DNA of 64,000 nucleotides from Piscinibacter sp. HJYY11 (GCF_016735515.1 NZ_JAERQZ010000001.1:744001-808000); one strand, 5' to 3'. Shown: positions 42,386 through 53,340, numbered from the stretch's first letter. Translations and numbers: made by a program. Notes: generated by a model from the sequence alone, not told the origin.

Positions 42386-43735
42386 ATGACGAATGACCTG
42401 ACAGCCGCTCGCGTCGCCCTGCAGCAAGGGCGCACGACGGCGGCCGACGCGCTGGCGACCAGCCTGCGCAGTGCCGACGGCCCGGCCAACGCGCACACCT
42501 ACCTGAAGCGCTTCGACGCACAAGCGCGCGCTGCGGCCGTCAATGCGGATGCTTGCCAAGCTGCTGGGGTGCCGCTGCCGCCACTTGCAGGCCTGGCCGT
42601 GAGCGTGAAAGCCCTGTTCGATGTCCAGGGCCACATCACCGCCGCCGGCTCGCGTGTGCTGGCCGATGCACCACCGGCCCAGGCCGACTGCGCCGCCGTG
42701 GCGCGCCTGCGAGCGGCGGGGGCCGCGCTCACGGGCCACACCAATATGACGGAATTCGCGTTTTCCGGGGTGGGAATCAACCCACATCACGGAACGCCCC
42801 CGAATCCAGCCACTCTGGCCATGGATCCGGAGCCTCGCATTCCAGGCGGTTCGACCTCCGGAGGTGCTGTGTCGGTGGCCAGTGGTGCGGCGTGGGCAGC
42901 CCTGGGATCTGACACGGGGGGCTCGATTCGCATCCCGGCCGCGCTTCAGGGCCTGGTCGGTTTCAAGAACACCGCTCGTCTGACTCCCACGGAAGGCGCC
43001 ATCCCTCTGTCGACCACGCTCGACACGGCCTGCGCGATCACCCGGTCGGTGCGCGATGCGGTCTTGCTACACGAGGTGCTGGCGGCACGCCACGTGGGCC
43101 TCGCCGCTCGCCCTCTCCATTTGCTGCGCCTGGCGATCCCCACGCCCCAACTTGACGGCATGGACCCCACCGTCGCAAGCGCCTTCGAGCGTGCGATCTC
43201 CAGCTTGCGCCAGGCCGGCGCGCAGATCGACACCATCGCCCTGCGCGAGCTGGCCGAGCTCGCCACGATCAACGCCACCGGCGGCTTCTCCGCTGCCGAA
43301 AGCTGGGCTTGGCACCGGCACTTGCTCGCCCAGCGCCAAGTTGACTACGACCCGCGGGTCGCCTTGCGCATCCGCCGTGGCGAAACGATGTCGGCTGCCG
43401 ACTACATCGACCTCACGCGCGCCCGCGCCGACTGGATCTCCCGCATGACCCTCACGATGCGCCGCTACGACGCACTCATCAGCCCCACCGTCCCCATCGT
43501 CGCCCCGACCATCGAAAGCCTGGCGAGTGACGACGTCTTCTTCGCCACCAACGCCCTCCTGTTGCGCAACCCCTCGGTCGTGAACATGCTCGATGGCTGT
43601 GCGCTCTCACTGCCCTGCCACTCGCCGGACGAGATGCCTGTCGGCCTGATGGTCTGGAGCCATGCGCTGCAGGACGACACGGTGCTCGATGCGTCTCTTG
43701 CCATCGAAGCCGCGCTCGCGAAGGGGCTCGCCTGA
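42386..43735 (+). CDS. Amidase-signature family hydrolase
   Basis: 449 residues. The Ser-cisSer-Lys triad is complete: Lys75 (AVSVKALFDV), Ser156 (PGGSTSGGA) and nucleophile Ser180 (GSDTGGSIRIPA). This is the GatA/amidase fold, but there is no gatB or gatC nearby, so a free-standing amidase or carboxamidase is more likely than the tRNA amidotransferase. The open frame extends far upstream over rpsB; ATG 42386 is chosen because family similarity starts there. The dadA-like gene overlaps its stop (TGATG), implying one transcript. Confidence 0.87.
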   Translation: MTNDLTAARVALQQGRTTAADALATSLRSADGPANAHTYLKRFDAQARAAAVNADACQAAGVPLPPLAGLAVSVKALFDVQGHITAAGSRVLADAPPAQADCAAVARLRAAGAALTGHTNMTEFAFSGVGINPHHGTPPNPATLAMDPEPRIPGGSTSGGAVSVASGAAWAALGSDTGGSIRIPAALQGLVGFKNTARLTPTEGAIPLSTTLDTACAITRSVRDAVLLHEVLAARHVGLAARPLHLLRLAIPTPQLDGMDPTVASAFERAISSLRQAGAQIDTIALRELAELATINATGGFSAAESWAWHRHLLAQRQVDYDPRVALRIRRGETMSAADYIDLTRARADWISRMTLTMRRYDALISPTVPIVAPTIESLASDDVFFATNALLLRNPSVVNMLDGCALSLPCHSPDEMPVGLMVWSHALQDDTVLDASLAIEAALAKGLA

Positions 43736-45075
43736 TGCGCGTCGCCGTGATCGGTGCCGGCATCGTCGGCGTCACCTCTGCGTATGAACTCGCGGCAGAT
43801 GGGCATGAAGTCACCGTGTTCGAGCGTCGCGGCAGCGTGGCCGCCGAGTCCAGCTTCGCCAACGCTGGCGTCATTGCGCCCGGCTACGTCACGCCCTGGG
43901 CCTCACCCGGCATGCCATGGCATGTGATGAGCCACCTGTTCCAGCGGCATGCTCCGGTGCGCCTGAATGCCCGCATGGGCGCGTCGAGCCTCGGCTGGAT
44001 GTGGCGCTGGTGGCGCGCTTGCCGGCCAGCGGCTTACCGCAGCAACCGCGCCCGCCTCCAGCGGTTGGCCACCTACAGCAAGCAGCGCCTGCACAAGCTG
44101 ACCCATGCCCTTCAACTCGACTATGAGCGCACCGAGGGCTACCTGGTCCTGCTGCGAAACGGCCGCGATGAGGAGCGTGCGCAAGCCGGCCTGGCCTTGC
44201 TGAATGAGGCCGGCATGCGCTATCAGTTGCTCGACGCCTCGCAGTGCCGCCAGGTCGAGCCGGGTCTCAGCTCCGAGACCCCGCTGCACGCCGGCATCCA
44301 CCTGCCACAAGATGAGGTCGGCAATTGCCGCCAGTTCGCCCTGCTGCTGCGCACCGAGGCCGAGCGGCTCGGTGCGAAGTTCTGCTTCCACACCAACGTG
44401 CAGCACCTGCAGCCAGGCGTCAAACCGTCCGTGACCAAGGTCTATTCGCCGATGGAGGAATCGACCTGGGTCAGCGCTGACGCGGCCCGGCTCGACGGGA
44501 CGCCCACCGACGTGCTGCCCTTCGAGCCCGAAACTGAAACGTTCGACGCCGTGCTCGTCTGCGCCGCTGTCGATTCCACCCAGCTGCTGCGCGCCCACGG
44601 CCTGAAGCTTCCGCTGGTGCCTGTGTATGGCTACTCGGTGACCGCGCCCCTGCGAAAGCTCGACGTGCACCCCGACATCGGCCCGCGCTCGGCTGTGATG
44701 GACGAGCGCTACAAGGTGGCCGTCAGCCGCTTCGGCTCGCGCTTGCGTGTGGCAGGCAGTGCCGAGATCGGCGGACAGCCGGAGCGCCATCACAAGGCGG
44801 CACTCGCCACCTTGTACAAGGTGCTGAATGACTGGTTCCCCGGGGCGGCACACATGAGCCAGGCGCAGGTCTGGAAGGGCGCGAGGCCCATGCTGCCCGA
44901 TGGCCCGCCACTCCTCGGTGCGAGCGGCTTGCCCGGCGTGTGGCTCAACCTCGGCCACGGCTCCAGTGGTTGGGCGCTGGCGTGCGGCTCGGCGCGGGTC
45001 GTCGCCGACGCCATCTCATCGCGCCCGCCGGCGATCGACACAGAAGGCCTTGGCCTCGAGCGGCTGAGGCACTGA
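43735..45075 (+). CDS. dadA: D-amino acid dehydrogenase-like FAD oxidoreductase (DadA family)
   Basis: 446 residues. N-terminal FAD motif VAVIGAGIVGVTSAYELA with VFERRGSVAAESSFANAG, typical of DadA, which oxidises D-amino acids to 2-oxo acids and passes electrons to the respiratory chain at the inner membrane. The C-terminal part has GLPGVWLNLGHGSSGWALA, the FAD-closing motif. A 30-40-residue insertion (about 240-270, YSPMEESTW onward) follows the substrate-domain strand. No alanine racemase (dadX) is adjacent. Start overlaps the amidase stop by one base. Substrate is a family-based inference. Confidence 0.82.
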   Translation: MRVAVIGAGIVGVTSAYELAADGHEVTVFERRGSVAAESSFANAGVIAPGYVTPWASPGMPWHVMSHLFQRHAPVRLNARMGASSLGWMWRWWRACRPAAYRSNRARLQRLATYSKQRLHKLTHALQLDYERTEGYLVLLRNGRDEERAQAGLALLNEAGMRYQLLDASQCRQVEPGLSSETPLHAGIHLPQDEVGNCRQFALLLRTEAERLGAKFCFHTNVQHLQPGVKPSVTKVYSPMEESTWVSADAARLDGTPTDVLPFEPETETFDAVLVCAAVDSTQLLRAHGLKLPLVPVYGYSVTAPLRKLDVHPDIGPRSAVMDERYKVAVSRFGSRLRVAGSAEIGGQPERHHKAALATLYKVLNDWFPGAAHMSQAQVWKGARPMLPDGPPLLGASGLPGVWLNLGHGSSGWALACGSARVVADAISSRPPAIDTEGLGLERLRH

Positions 45076-45078
45076 GCC

Positions 45079-46551
45079 ATGCAGCGCATCCTGCCCGCGC
45101 AGCACGACTGGCCACTGCACGACGTGGCGGCATCGCGTCTGATGGAGCAGCAGGCGCAAGCGGGCTTGCCGACGCATACGTTGATGCAGCGGGCGGGCAT
45201 GGCGGTGGCGGCGCTCACGCGGGCCTTGCATCCCCATGCGCGCAAGGTGTGGATCGCCTGTGGCCCTGGCAACAACGGCGGAGACGGGTTGGACGCTGCC
45301 ATCCACCTCCGCGCCGCAGGCTGGTCGGTTGAACTGTCGCTGCTCTGCGACCCCGCACGCCTGCCCGCGGACGCTGCAGACGCGCATGCGCGCGCTCGCA
45401 GCGCGGGAGTGGCCATCGGCGGGAATCCTCATCCGACCCATGCACCCGACGTGGCCATCGACGCCGTCCTGGGTCTCGGTGGCCGCAGAGGCCCTACGGG
45501 CGAGCTCGCCGCGCTCATCGACAACCTGAACGCTCTGGATTGCCCAGTGCTGGCGGTCGACTTGCCGTCAGGGTTGAACGCGGACACGGGCCAGCCCCAT
45601 GGCAAAGCCTGCGTCGTGGCCGACCACACGCTGTCGCTGCTCACGCTCAAGCCGGGCCTCTTCACTGGTGCTGGGCGCGACCACTCCGGCGAGGTCTGGT
45701 TCGACCCGCTGGAGGTGACACCCCAACGCACCAGCATTCGGCTCAGCGGTTCTCCGGCACTTCACCCAAGCCGTCGGCACGCGCAGCACAAAGGGAGCTT
45801 CGGTGACGTCGCCGTGGTCGGCGGCGCAGCGGGCATGGCAGGCGCGGCACTCCTCGCCGCGCGCGCTGCGCACGCTGCCGGCGCAGGCCGGGTCTACGTC
45901 GACGTGCTCGACTCCACCTTGACTTCTTTCGACGCTGGTCGCCCCGAGTTGATGCTGCGCCATGGGTGGTCACACACCGCATCGGCCGAGTCGGCGACCG
46001 TCGTGGCCGGTTGCGGCGGCGGGGCGGCCATTCGCCAAGCCTTGCCCCGCTTGCTGAGCACGGCGGGCCGTCTGGTACTCGACGCCGATGCCTTGAATGC
46101 CGTCGCGGCAGATCCAGCGCTGGCAGCGCTGCTGACGGCTCGATCGCCACGTCAGCGCGAGACCGTGCTCACGCCGCATCCTCTGGAGGCGGCGCGGCTG
46201 CTGGGCACGGACACCGCGAGCGTGCAGGCAGATCGCGTGGCCGCTGCACGCCAGCTCAGTCAGCGATTCGGCTGCGTGATCGTCTTGAAAGGCTCCGGAT
46301 CGGTCATCGCCGGGCTGAACGGCGACCTCTGGATCAACGGCACCGGCAACGCGGCCCTCGGCAGCGCCGGCACCGGCGACGTGCTTGCTGGCTGGATCGG
46401 CGGGTGCTGGTCGGCGTCCGGCAGCAGCGCACTCGATGCTGCTCGCCATGCCACGTGGCTCCACGGCCTCGCCGCTGAACGCAGCCAGGCCTCGCCACTG
46501 CGAGCGGCCGACCTGATCGACGCCATGCACAGCGCCGCACCGCGGCGCTGA
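45079..46551 (+). CDS. nnr: Bifunctional NAD(P)H-hydrate repair enzyme (epimerase/dehydratase)
   Basis: 490 residues. The N-terminal YjeF_N/NAXE domain (about 20-215; RAGMAVAALTRAL, ACGPGNNGGDGLDAAIHL, AVDLPSGLNADTG) epimerises damaged NAD(P)HX; the C-terminal ribokinase-like NAXD domain (about 230-485; VVAGCGGGAAIR, LDADALNAVA, VLTPHPLEAARLLG, GSAGTGDVLAGWIGG) is the ADP/ATP-dependent dehydratase. Both halves look intact. Third gene of the amidase-dadA-nnr run, three bases after dadA, and convergent with rnr five bases later. Confidence 0.93.
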   Translation: MQRILPAQHDWPLHDVAASRLMEQQAQAGLPTHTLMQRAGMAVAALTRALHPHARKVWIACGPGNNGGDGLDAAIHLRAAGWSVELSLLCDPARLPADAADAHARARSAGVAIGGNPHPTHAPDVAIDAVLGLGGRRGPTGELAALIDNLNALDCPVLAVDLPSGLNADTGQPHGKACVVADHTLSLLTLKPGLFTGAGRDHSGEVWFDPLEVTPQRTSIRLSGSPALHPSRRHAQHKGSFGDVAVVGGAAGMAGAALLAARAAHAAGAGRVYVDVLDSTLTSFDAGRPELMLRHGWSHTASAESATVVAGCGGGAAIRQALPRLLSTAGRLVLDADALNAVAADPALAALLTARSPRQRETVLTPHPLEAARLLGTDTASVQADRVAAARQLSQRFGCVIVLKGSGSVIAGLNGDLWINGTGNAALGSAGTGDVLAGWIGGCWSASGSSALDAARHATWLHGLAAERSQASPLRAADLIDAMHSAAPRR

Positions 46552-46555
46552 ACCG

Positions 46556-48766
46556 TCACCGCCGGCGTGCCGTCTTGCCGCTCGTCTTGCGAGCCGCAGA
46601 CTTGGCCGCACGCACCGGGTGCGCGCCGGTCTTCTTGCTGGTGGAACCTGCCTTGCGGGCCTTCGTCGCAGCCTTCACTGCGCGGTCGGCCTCCTTCACG
46701 GCGGCGAGTTCGGCAACAGCACCTGCCGCCTTCGATGCGCCGGTCTTGTCGCGCCGGGCACGCATGAGCAGCGCGCTGTCTTCGCCCTCGTGAACCATGC
46801 GGAAGTCGATCTTGCGGCCATCGAGATCCACACGGCTCACCTGCACCCGCACGCGTGAGCCGATGGTGTAGCGAATGCCCGATCGTTCACCGCGCAGTTC
46901 CTGCCGCGCTTCATCGAAGCGGTAGTACTCACCGCCCAGCTCGGTGATGTGGATCAGACCCTCGACGTACAGGCTGTCGAGCGTGACGAAGAGCCCGAAG
47001 GTCGTGACCGAACTCACCGTGCCGCTGTACTCCTCGCCGAGATGCTCGCGCATGTAGCGGCACTTGAGCCAGGCCTCGACGTCACGCGAAGCCTCGTCGG
47101 CACGGCGTTCGTTGGCACTGCAATGCGCTCCCACGCCTTCCCACTGCTCTTCTTCTGCATGGGAGTTCCTGCGTGACTTGCCGGCAGCTTCGACGTGGCC
47201 GCTCAAGAGGCTGTAGCGCTTGCCTTGGAGCAGCGCCTTGATCACACGGTGCACCAGCAGGTCTGGATATCGCCGGATCGGGCTCGTGAAGTGCGTGTAG
47301 GCCTCGTACGCCAGGCCAAAGTGCCCGCTGTTGATGCCGGTGTAGATAGCCTGCTGCATCGAGCGCAGCAACATGGTGTGGATCTGCTGTGCATCGGGGC
47401 GATCCTTGGTCGCCGCGGCAATCGCCTGGAACTCGCCCGGCTTCGGGTCGTCGCTCACGTTCATGCCGAGACCGAGCTGCTTGAGGTAGTTCTGGAGCAG
47501 CGTCTTCTTCTCGGGCGTCGGCCCTTCGTGCACGCGGTACAGCGAGGAGTGTTTGGACGATGCGATGAAGTCAGCCGAGCACACGTTCGCGGCCAGCATC
47601 GCCTCTTCGATCAGCTTGTGCGCCTCGGTGCGAGTGCGCGGCACGATCTTCTCGATGCGACCGTTGTCGTCACAGATGATCTGCGTCTCCGTCGTCTCGA
47701 AGTCGACCGCGCCTCGCTTGGCGCGCGCCTTCAGAAGTGCACGATAGACCTCGTGCAAGTGCAGCAGGTGCGGCACCAGCTCCTTGCGCCGCGCCGCTTC
47801 GGGCCCACGCGTGTTCGACAGGATCGCGGCCACCTCGTTGTAGGTGAAGCGCGCATGCGAACAGATCACGGCCGGGAAGAACTGGTACGCGTGGATGTCG
47901 CCATCTTTCGTGATGAGCATGTCGCACACCATCGACAGGCGGTCTTCGTTCGGGTTGAGCGAACACAGTCCATTGGAGAGCTTCTCCGGCAGCATCGGGA
48001 TCACGCGGCGCGGGAAGTACACCGACGTGGCGCGCTCATACGCATCGTCGTCCAGCGGCTCGCCCGGCTTCACGTAGTGGCTCACGTCGGCGATCGCCAC
48101 CACGAGACGCCAGCCGTCGAAGGCGCTCTTGCCGCGGCCGTGCTTCGCGGGCTCGCAGTACACCGCGTCGTCGAAGTCGCGTGCGTCCTCTCCGTCGATG
48201 GTGACGAGCGGCACGTCGGTGAGGATGATCCGCTCGCGTTTGTCGACAGGGCGGATCTTGTCGGGCAGGCCCGCCGCCTGCGCCAGGGTTTCCGGCGAGA
48301 AGCGGTGCGGCACCTCGTACTTGCGGACCGCGATCTCGATCTCCATGCCGGGGTCGTCGATCTCGCCCAGCACTTCGGTCACACGGCCCATCGGCTGCGA
48401 ATAGAGCGATGGCGGCTCCGTCAACTCGATCGCCACGACCTGCCCTGCTGTGGCGTTCGCGATCGCGTTCTTCGGGACCATGATGTCCTGGCCGTAGCGC
48501 TTGTCTTCTGGGGCGACGAGCCAGATACCGCTCTCGTGCAGCAGGCGGCCGATGATGGGCGTCTTGCGACGTTCGAGGATCTCGAGCACACGCCCTTCGG
48601 GCCGGCCCTTGCGGTCGTAGCGCACCACGCGTGCCTTCACGCGATCACGGTGCAGGACGGCGCGCATCTCCTGCGGCGAGAGATAGAGATCGGGCTGGTT
48701 GTCATCGCGCACGACGAAGCCGTGGCCATCGCGATGCCCTTGCACTGTCCCTTCGACTTCACTCAT
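46556..48766 (-). CDS. rnr: Ribonuclease R
   Basis: Processive 3'-5' exoribonuclease that degrades structured RNA, 736 residues from ATG 48766. A cold-shock domain begins almost at once (EGTVQGHRDGHGFVVRDD), then CSD2, the RNB catalytic domain (about 195-520; TIDGEDARDFDDAVYCEP carries metal-binding Asps, YFPRRVIPMLPEKLSNGLCS, HFTSPIRRYPDLLVHR), an S1 domain (about 565-650) and a Lys/Arg/Ala-rich tail ending KTARRR. The N-terminal winged-helix found in many RNase R proteins is missing; the frame upstream runs antisense through tRNA-Leu and shows no such domain. Confidence 0.94.
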   Translation of the reverse strand: MSEVEGTVQGHRDGHGFVVRDDNQPDLYLSPQEMRAVLHRDRVKARVVRYDRKGRPEGRVLEILERRKTPIIGRLLHESGIWLVAPEDKRYGQDIMVPKNAIANATAGQVVAIELTEPPSLYSQPMGRVTEVLGEIDDPGMEIEIAVRKYEVPHRFSPETLAQAAGLPDKIRPVDKRERIILTDVPLVTIDGEDARDFDDAVYCEPAKHGRGKSAFDGWRLVVAIADVSHYVKPGEPLDDDAYERATSVYFPRRVIPMLPEKLSNGLCSLNPNEDRLSMVCDMLITKDGDIHAYQFFPAVICSHARFTYNEVAAILSNTRGPEAARRKELVPHLLHLHEVYRALLKARAKRGAVDFETTETQIICDDNGRIEKIVPRTRTEAHKLIEEAMLAANVCSADFIASSKHSSLYRVHEGPTPEKKTLLQNYLKQLGLGMNVSDDPKPGEFQAIAAATKDRPDAQQIHTMLLRSMQQAIYTGINSGHFGLAYEAYTHFTSPIRRYPDLLVHRVIKALLQGKRYSLLSGHVEAAGKSRRNSHAEEEQWEGVGAHCSANERRADEASRDVEAWLKCRYMREHLGEEYSGTVSSVTTFGLFVTLDSLYVEGLIHITELGGEYYRFDEARQELRGERSGIRYTIGSRVRVQVSRVDLDGRKIDFRMVHEGEDSALLMRARRDKTGASKAAGAVAELAAVKEADRAVKAATKARKAGSTSKKTGAHPVRAAKSAARKTSGKTARRR

Positions 48767-48792
48767 CAGCTCAGCGCCGATGGCGGTCGTGT

Positions 48793-48822
48793 TTGAAAAT
48801 TTTGATTGTTTGATGATATAGT
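48793..48822 (+). promoter_or_regulatory. Promoter of tRNA-Leu
   Basis: TTGAAA (48793-48798), 18-base spacer, TATAGT (48817-48822). Predicted start near 48829, 11 bases before the mature tRNA. Confidence 0.65.
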
Positions 48823-48826
48823 CCAA
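48799..48826 (-). promoter_or_regulatory. Candidate promoter of rnr, overlapping the tRNA-Leu promoter
   Basis: Minus strand TTGGAC (48826-48821), 16-base spacer, CAAAAT (48804-48799). Start near 48792 would give a 26-base leader. It occupies the same AT-rich block as the tRNA promoter, in the opposite direction. Confidence 0.4.
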
Positions 48827-48839
48827 GACTTCCTGAAAT

Positions 48840-48924
<85 letters not shown>

Positions 48925-48971
48925 AGTGGTTGATAAAAATAGCGCGTGAATGAATAGCACGCAAAGCGAAG

Positions 48972-48996
48972 AGGCCTGCATGATGCAGGCCTTTTT
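48972..48996 (+). terminator. Intrinsic terminator after tRNA-Leu
   Basis: AGGCCTGCA (48972-48980), TGA loop, TGCAGGCCT (48984-48992), then TTTT. The symmetrical stem may also slow transcription arriving from the minus-strand phosphoribosyltransferase gene, though its T-run on that side is poor. Confidence 0.8.
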
Positions 48997-49070
48997 GTTG
49001 GCGCGCTCGTTTGTTGATGCAGCAGTTGGGGCCATCGTTGCCACAGTGCCGCAGCAGACGACAGTCGACG

Positions 49071-49592
49071 TCAAATCGCGAACTTGCGGGCCAGGCCTTC
49101 CGGACGCAGCTCGTCGTACTCTTCGAACGGCTGATGGATCCACGGGCTCGTGGGCAGCAGTTCGACGTAGTAGTCGGGCGTGTAGCTCGACACGCCTTTG
49201 GTCCAGATCACCGCCGAGCGTAGTTCTGTGATCGACGGCATGCTGCGCAAGCGCTCCACCACTGCCCTGAGCGTGACGCCCGAATCCGCGAGGTCGTCGA
49301 CCAACAGCACACGGCCCGCAAGCTCACCCTTGGGCAGGGTGATGTACTTCGCCATGTCGAGCCGGCCCTGGATGGTGCCCGCCTCGGCCCGGTAGGAGCT
49401 GGTCGACATGATGCCCAGCGGCTTGTCGAAAACCCGCGACAGCACGTCACCTGGCCGCATGCCACCGCGTGCAAGGCACAGGATCTGGTCGAACTGCCAG
49501 CCCGAGGCGTGCACCTTGAGCGCCAGTCGCTCAATCAGCAGGTGGTACTCGTCCCAGGAGACATAGAGATGTTTGCCGTCTTCGGTCAGCAT
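49071..49592 (-). CDS. Purine-type phosphoribosyltransferase
   Basis: 173 residues with the type I PRTase fold: the PRPP motif VLLVDDLADSGVTL (about 98-111), ILCLARGGMRPGDVLSRVF in the N-terminal part, and a C-terminal hood with WTKGVSSYTPDYYVELLP. This resembles Gpt/hypoxanthine-xanthine enzymes that salvage purine bases to nucleotides. It follows purA by 19 bases, fitting a purine role; the preferred base cannot be read from sequence. Confidence 0.85.
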   Translation of the reverse strand: MLTEDGKHLYVSWDEYHLLIERLALKVHASGWQFDQILCLARGGMRPGDVLSRVFDKPLGIMSTSSYRAEAGTIQGRLDMAKYITLPKGELAGRVLLVDDLADSGVTLRAVVERLRSMPSITELRSAVIWTKGVSSYTPDYYVELLPTSPWIHQPFEEYDELRPEGLARKFAI

Positions 49593-49611
49593 GCAGAGAG
49601 CTCCTTGGGCA

Positions 49612-50985
<1,374 letters not shown>

Positions 50986-52149
50986 TCAGAGCGGGCGCAC
51001 GAGCCATCGACCCTGGACGTTCGCGAGCTCACGGTCGCAGGCGAATTCTTCGCCTTCGTGCTCGTGGCCCGGCAGGATGCACACGACTGACTCGCCCTGC
51101 TCTCGCAAGGCGCGCACCGCAGCCCGCAGTTCCGGCTGCTCGCCCCACGGCGCACGAATGGCCGGGCGCATGCTGCGCGTGGGAGCGATGGCCACCAGTT
51201 GCTTCAGGTCCATGCTGAAGCCCGCAGCGGGCCGATTGCGCCCGAACACCGCGCCCACCTCGTCGTAGCGACCGCCACGCACCAGTGCGTCGCTGGTGCC
51301 GGCCGCAAAGATCGCGAAGCGAGCCCCGCTGTAGTAGGCGTAGCCGCTGTGATCGGCCAGGTCAAAGCCGATACGCACCTGGGGATAGGCCTCGCGCAAA
51401 TGCTGGGCAAGCCACGTCAGATCATCGAGCGCAGCCGCGATCAGCGGATGCTGAGGCAAGGCCTCGCGTGCCACATCCAGCACTTCCTGGCCCCCGTAGA
51501 GCCTCAGCAACGCGCTCAACCCTTGCCGTGCCGAGGCCGGAAGCGCCGCCGAGACGGCATCCATCGCCGCCTGGTCCTTCGCCGCCAGCGCGGCGTAGAT
51601 CTGCCCTAACGCGGAAGCTTCAATGGAGGCGCCTGCCAGCACACCGCGCACGATGCGGGCGTCGCCCATGTCGAGGGTCAGCTGGCTGACGCCGGCACGC
51701 TGCAGCGCGTCGAGAGCAAGTTCCTGGACCTCCAGGTCGGCCTCGAGCCCGGCATGCCCGTAGATCTCGGCGCCGAACTGCAGCGGCTCGCGCGTGCCAT
51801 GCAGCCCATCGGGCCGCGTGTGCAGCACCGGCCCGCAATAGCACAGCCGCGTCACACCCCGGCGGTTCAGCAGATGTGCATCGATGCGGGCGACCTGCGA
51901 GGTGGTGTCGGCGCGCACGCCGAGCGTGCGGCCGCTGAGCTGGTCCACCAGCTTGAAGGTCTTGAGATCCAGTTCACGCCCGGCCCCAGACAACAGCGAG
52001 TCCAGGTGCTCCAGCAGCGGGGGCATGACGAGTTCGAACCCGTAGCCCCGAGCCCCATCGAGCAGATCGCGACGGAGTTCTTCGATGCGTCGGGCCTGCG
52101 CGGGCAGGACGTCAGCAATGTGCTCGGGCAGGAGCCAAGCAGACGACAT
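50986..52149 (-). CDS. hisZ: ATP phosphoribosyltransferase regulatory subunit
   Basis: 387-residue HisRS paralogue without the anticodon-binding domain. [25 protein letters not shown]-like [36 protein letters not shown] and [13 protein letters not shown] are HisZ-type class II motifs. HisZ is needed with the short form of HisG for the first histidine-pathway step, so a short HisG is expected elsewhere. The true HisRS is at 59529. Located between DUF2065 and purA as in other betaproteobacteria. Confidence 0.94.
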   Translation of the reverse strand: MSSAWLLPEHIADVLPAQARRIEELRRDLLDGARGYGFELVMPPLLEHLDSLLSGAGRELDLKTFKLVDQLSGRTLGVRADTTSQVARIDAHLLNRRGVTRLCYCGPVLHTRPDGLHGTREPLQFGAEIYGHAGLEADLEVQELALDALQRAGVSQLTLDMGDARIVRGVLAGASIEASALGQIYAALAAKDQAAMDAVSAALPASARQGLSALLRLYGGQEVLDVAREALPQHPLIAAALDDLTWLAQHLREAYPQVRIGFDLADHSGYAYYSGARFAIFAAGTSDALVRGGRYDEVGAVFGRNRPAAGFSMDLKQLVAIAPTRSMRPAIRAPWGEQPELRAAVRALREQGESVVCILPGHEHEGEEFACDRELANVQGRWLVRPL

Positions 52150-52228
52150 GTGAAATGACCGGGGGATTAAAAACAGGATTGTACCGGCCGGCCACGCCCC
52201 GGAGACGTTTTTGAGTCGGCAGGCAGGC

Positions 52229-52417
52229 TCAGGGCCAGAGCAGCGCCAGAGCTACCAGCCCGACGAGCATGCTGGTCAGCCCCAGGAAGCGGATCTGCCC
52301 GTCGGAGAGCTGCAACGCCCGCTGAAAGACTTGCCGCCATGCACCGGGGCTGAGGAACGGGAGAAGTCCCTCGACCACCAGCATCAGCGCCAGGGCGCTC
52401 AGCAGCAAGTCGGACAT
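52229..52417 (-). CDS. DUF2065 (YjeT-type) small membrane protein
   Basis: 62 residues with two hydrophobic helices ([19 protein letters not shown] and [17 protein letters not shown]) joined by a short polar loop ([16 protein letters not shown]). This small family regularly follows hflC and precedes hisZ or purA; function unknown. It starts six bases after hflC. Confidence 0.88.
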   Translation of the reverse strand: MSDLLLSALALMLVVEGLLPFLSPGAWRQVFQRALQLSDGQIRFLGLTSMLVGLVALALLWP

Positions 52418-52423
52418 TCAGGC

Positions 52424-53320
52424 TTACTCGCCCTTCTTTTTGGCGCCCGACGGCCCGATCTCGCCTCGCATGGCCCGGAAGAATTCGCCGGACGGGTCGA
52501 CGACCATCACGTCGGAGCGGTTCTGGAAGCTGGCTCGATACGCCTCCAGGCTGCGGTAGAACTTGGCAAATTGCGGATCGCGGCCAAACGCTTCCGCATA
52601 GATGGCCGAGGCCTTCGCATCGCCATCACCCTTGATCGTCTGCGCATCGCGGTAGGCATCGGCGAGGATCACTTCGCGCTGCCGCTCCGCATCGGCGCGG
52701 ATCTTTTCGGCTTCGGCAAAACCGGTGGATCGCAGTTGGTTCGCCACACGCTTGCGCTCTGACTCCATGCGGCCGTAGACCGAGCCTGTGATGTTGGCGG
52801 AGAAATCCACACGCTTGATGCGCACGTCGATGATCTCGATGCCAAAGCTCTTGGCTTCGTCGGTCAGGCGAGTGCGCACGCCTTGCATCACATTGTCGCG
52901 GTCGGTCGACAGCATGGCCTGCACCGTGCGCTTGGTGACTTCCTCATTGAAGGCGCCCTGAACGATCGGGCTCAACCGCGCTTCCACGTTGCGCATGTCG
53001 GTGCCGCTGTTGCGGATGAACTGGCGCGGGTCCGTCACGCGCCACTTCACGAGCCAGTCGATCACCAGGCTCTTCTTCTCGGCGGTGAAGATGGGGCGGG
53101 TCTCCGGGCTGTCGAGCGTCTGCACGCGGCGGTCGAGGAACACCACGTTCTGCAGCGGCGGCGGCTGCTTGAACTTGAGGCCGGGCTCGGTGATGACTTC
53201 CTTGATCTCGCCCAGTGCATAGACGACGGCAAACTGCTTCTGGTCCACGATGAAAAGCGTGGAATACACCAGCATCAGCAGCACGATGAAGCCGATGGCG
53301 AAAGTTCCGATTCGATTCAT
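52424..53320 (-). CDS. hflC: Protease modulator HflC
   Basis: 298 residues: one N-terminal membrane anchor (FAIGFIVLLMLVYSTLFIV), then a band-7/SPFH domain (about 25-190) and a long helix with RMESERKRVANQLRSTG and DAERQREVILADAYRDAQTI. HflC pairs with HflK to form a cage around FtsH on the periplasmic face and moderates its proteolysis. Starts 20 bases after hflK. Confidence 0.96.
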   Translation of the reverse strand: MNRIGTFAIGFIVLLMLVYSTLFIVDQKQFAVVYALGEIKEVITEPGLKFKQPPPLQNVVFLDRRVQTLDSPETRPIFTAEKKSLVIDWLVKWRVTDPRQFIRNSGTDMRNVEARLSPIVQGAFNEEVTKRTVQAMLSTDRDNVMQGVRTRLTDEAKSFGIEIIDVRIKRVDFSANITGSVYGRMESERKRVANQLRSTGFAEAEKIRADAERQREVILADAYRDAQTIKGDGDAKASAIYAEAFGRDPQFAKFYRSLEAYRASFQNRSDVMVVDPSGEFFRAMRGEIGPSGAKKKGE

Positions 53321-53340
53321 GGTCTTTTCCTGCCCTGATA

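Noticed and set aside
42386..43735. GatA subunit of the tRNA amidotransferase
   Set aside because: No gatB or gatC next to it; the amidase signature alone does not identify GatA.
48972..48992. Palindrome as an attachment site for an integrated element at tRNA-Leu
   Set aside because: It is a normal terminator stem; no integrase, no repeated tRNA 3' end and no composition change nearby.
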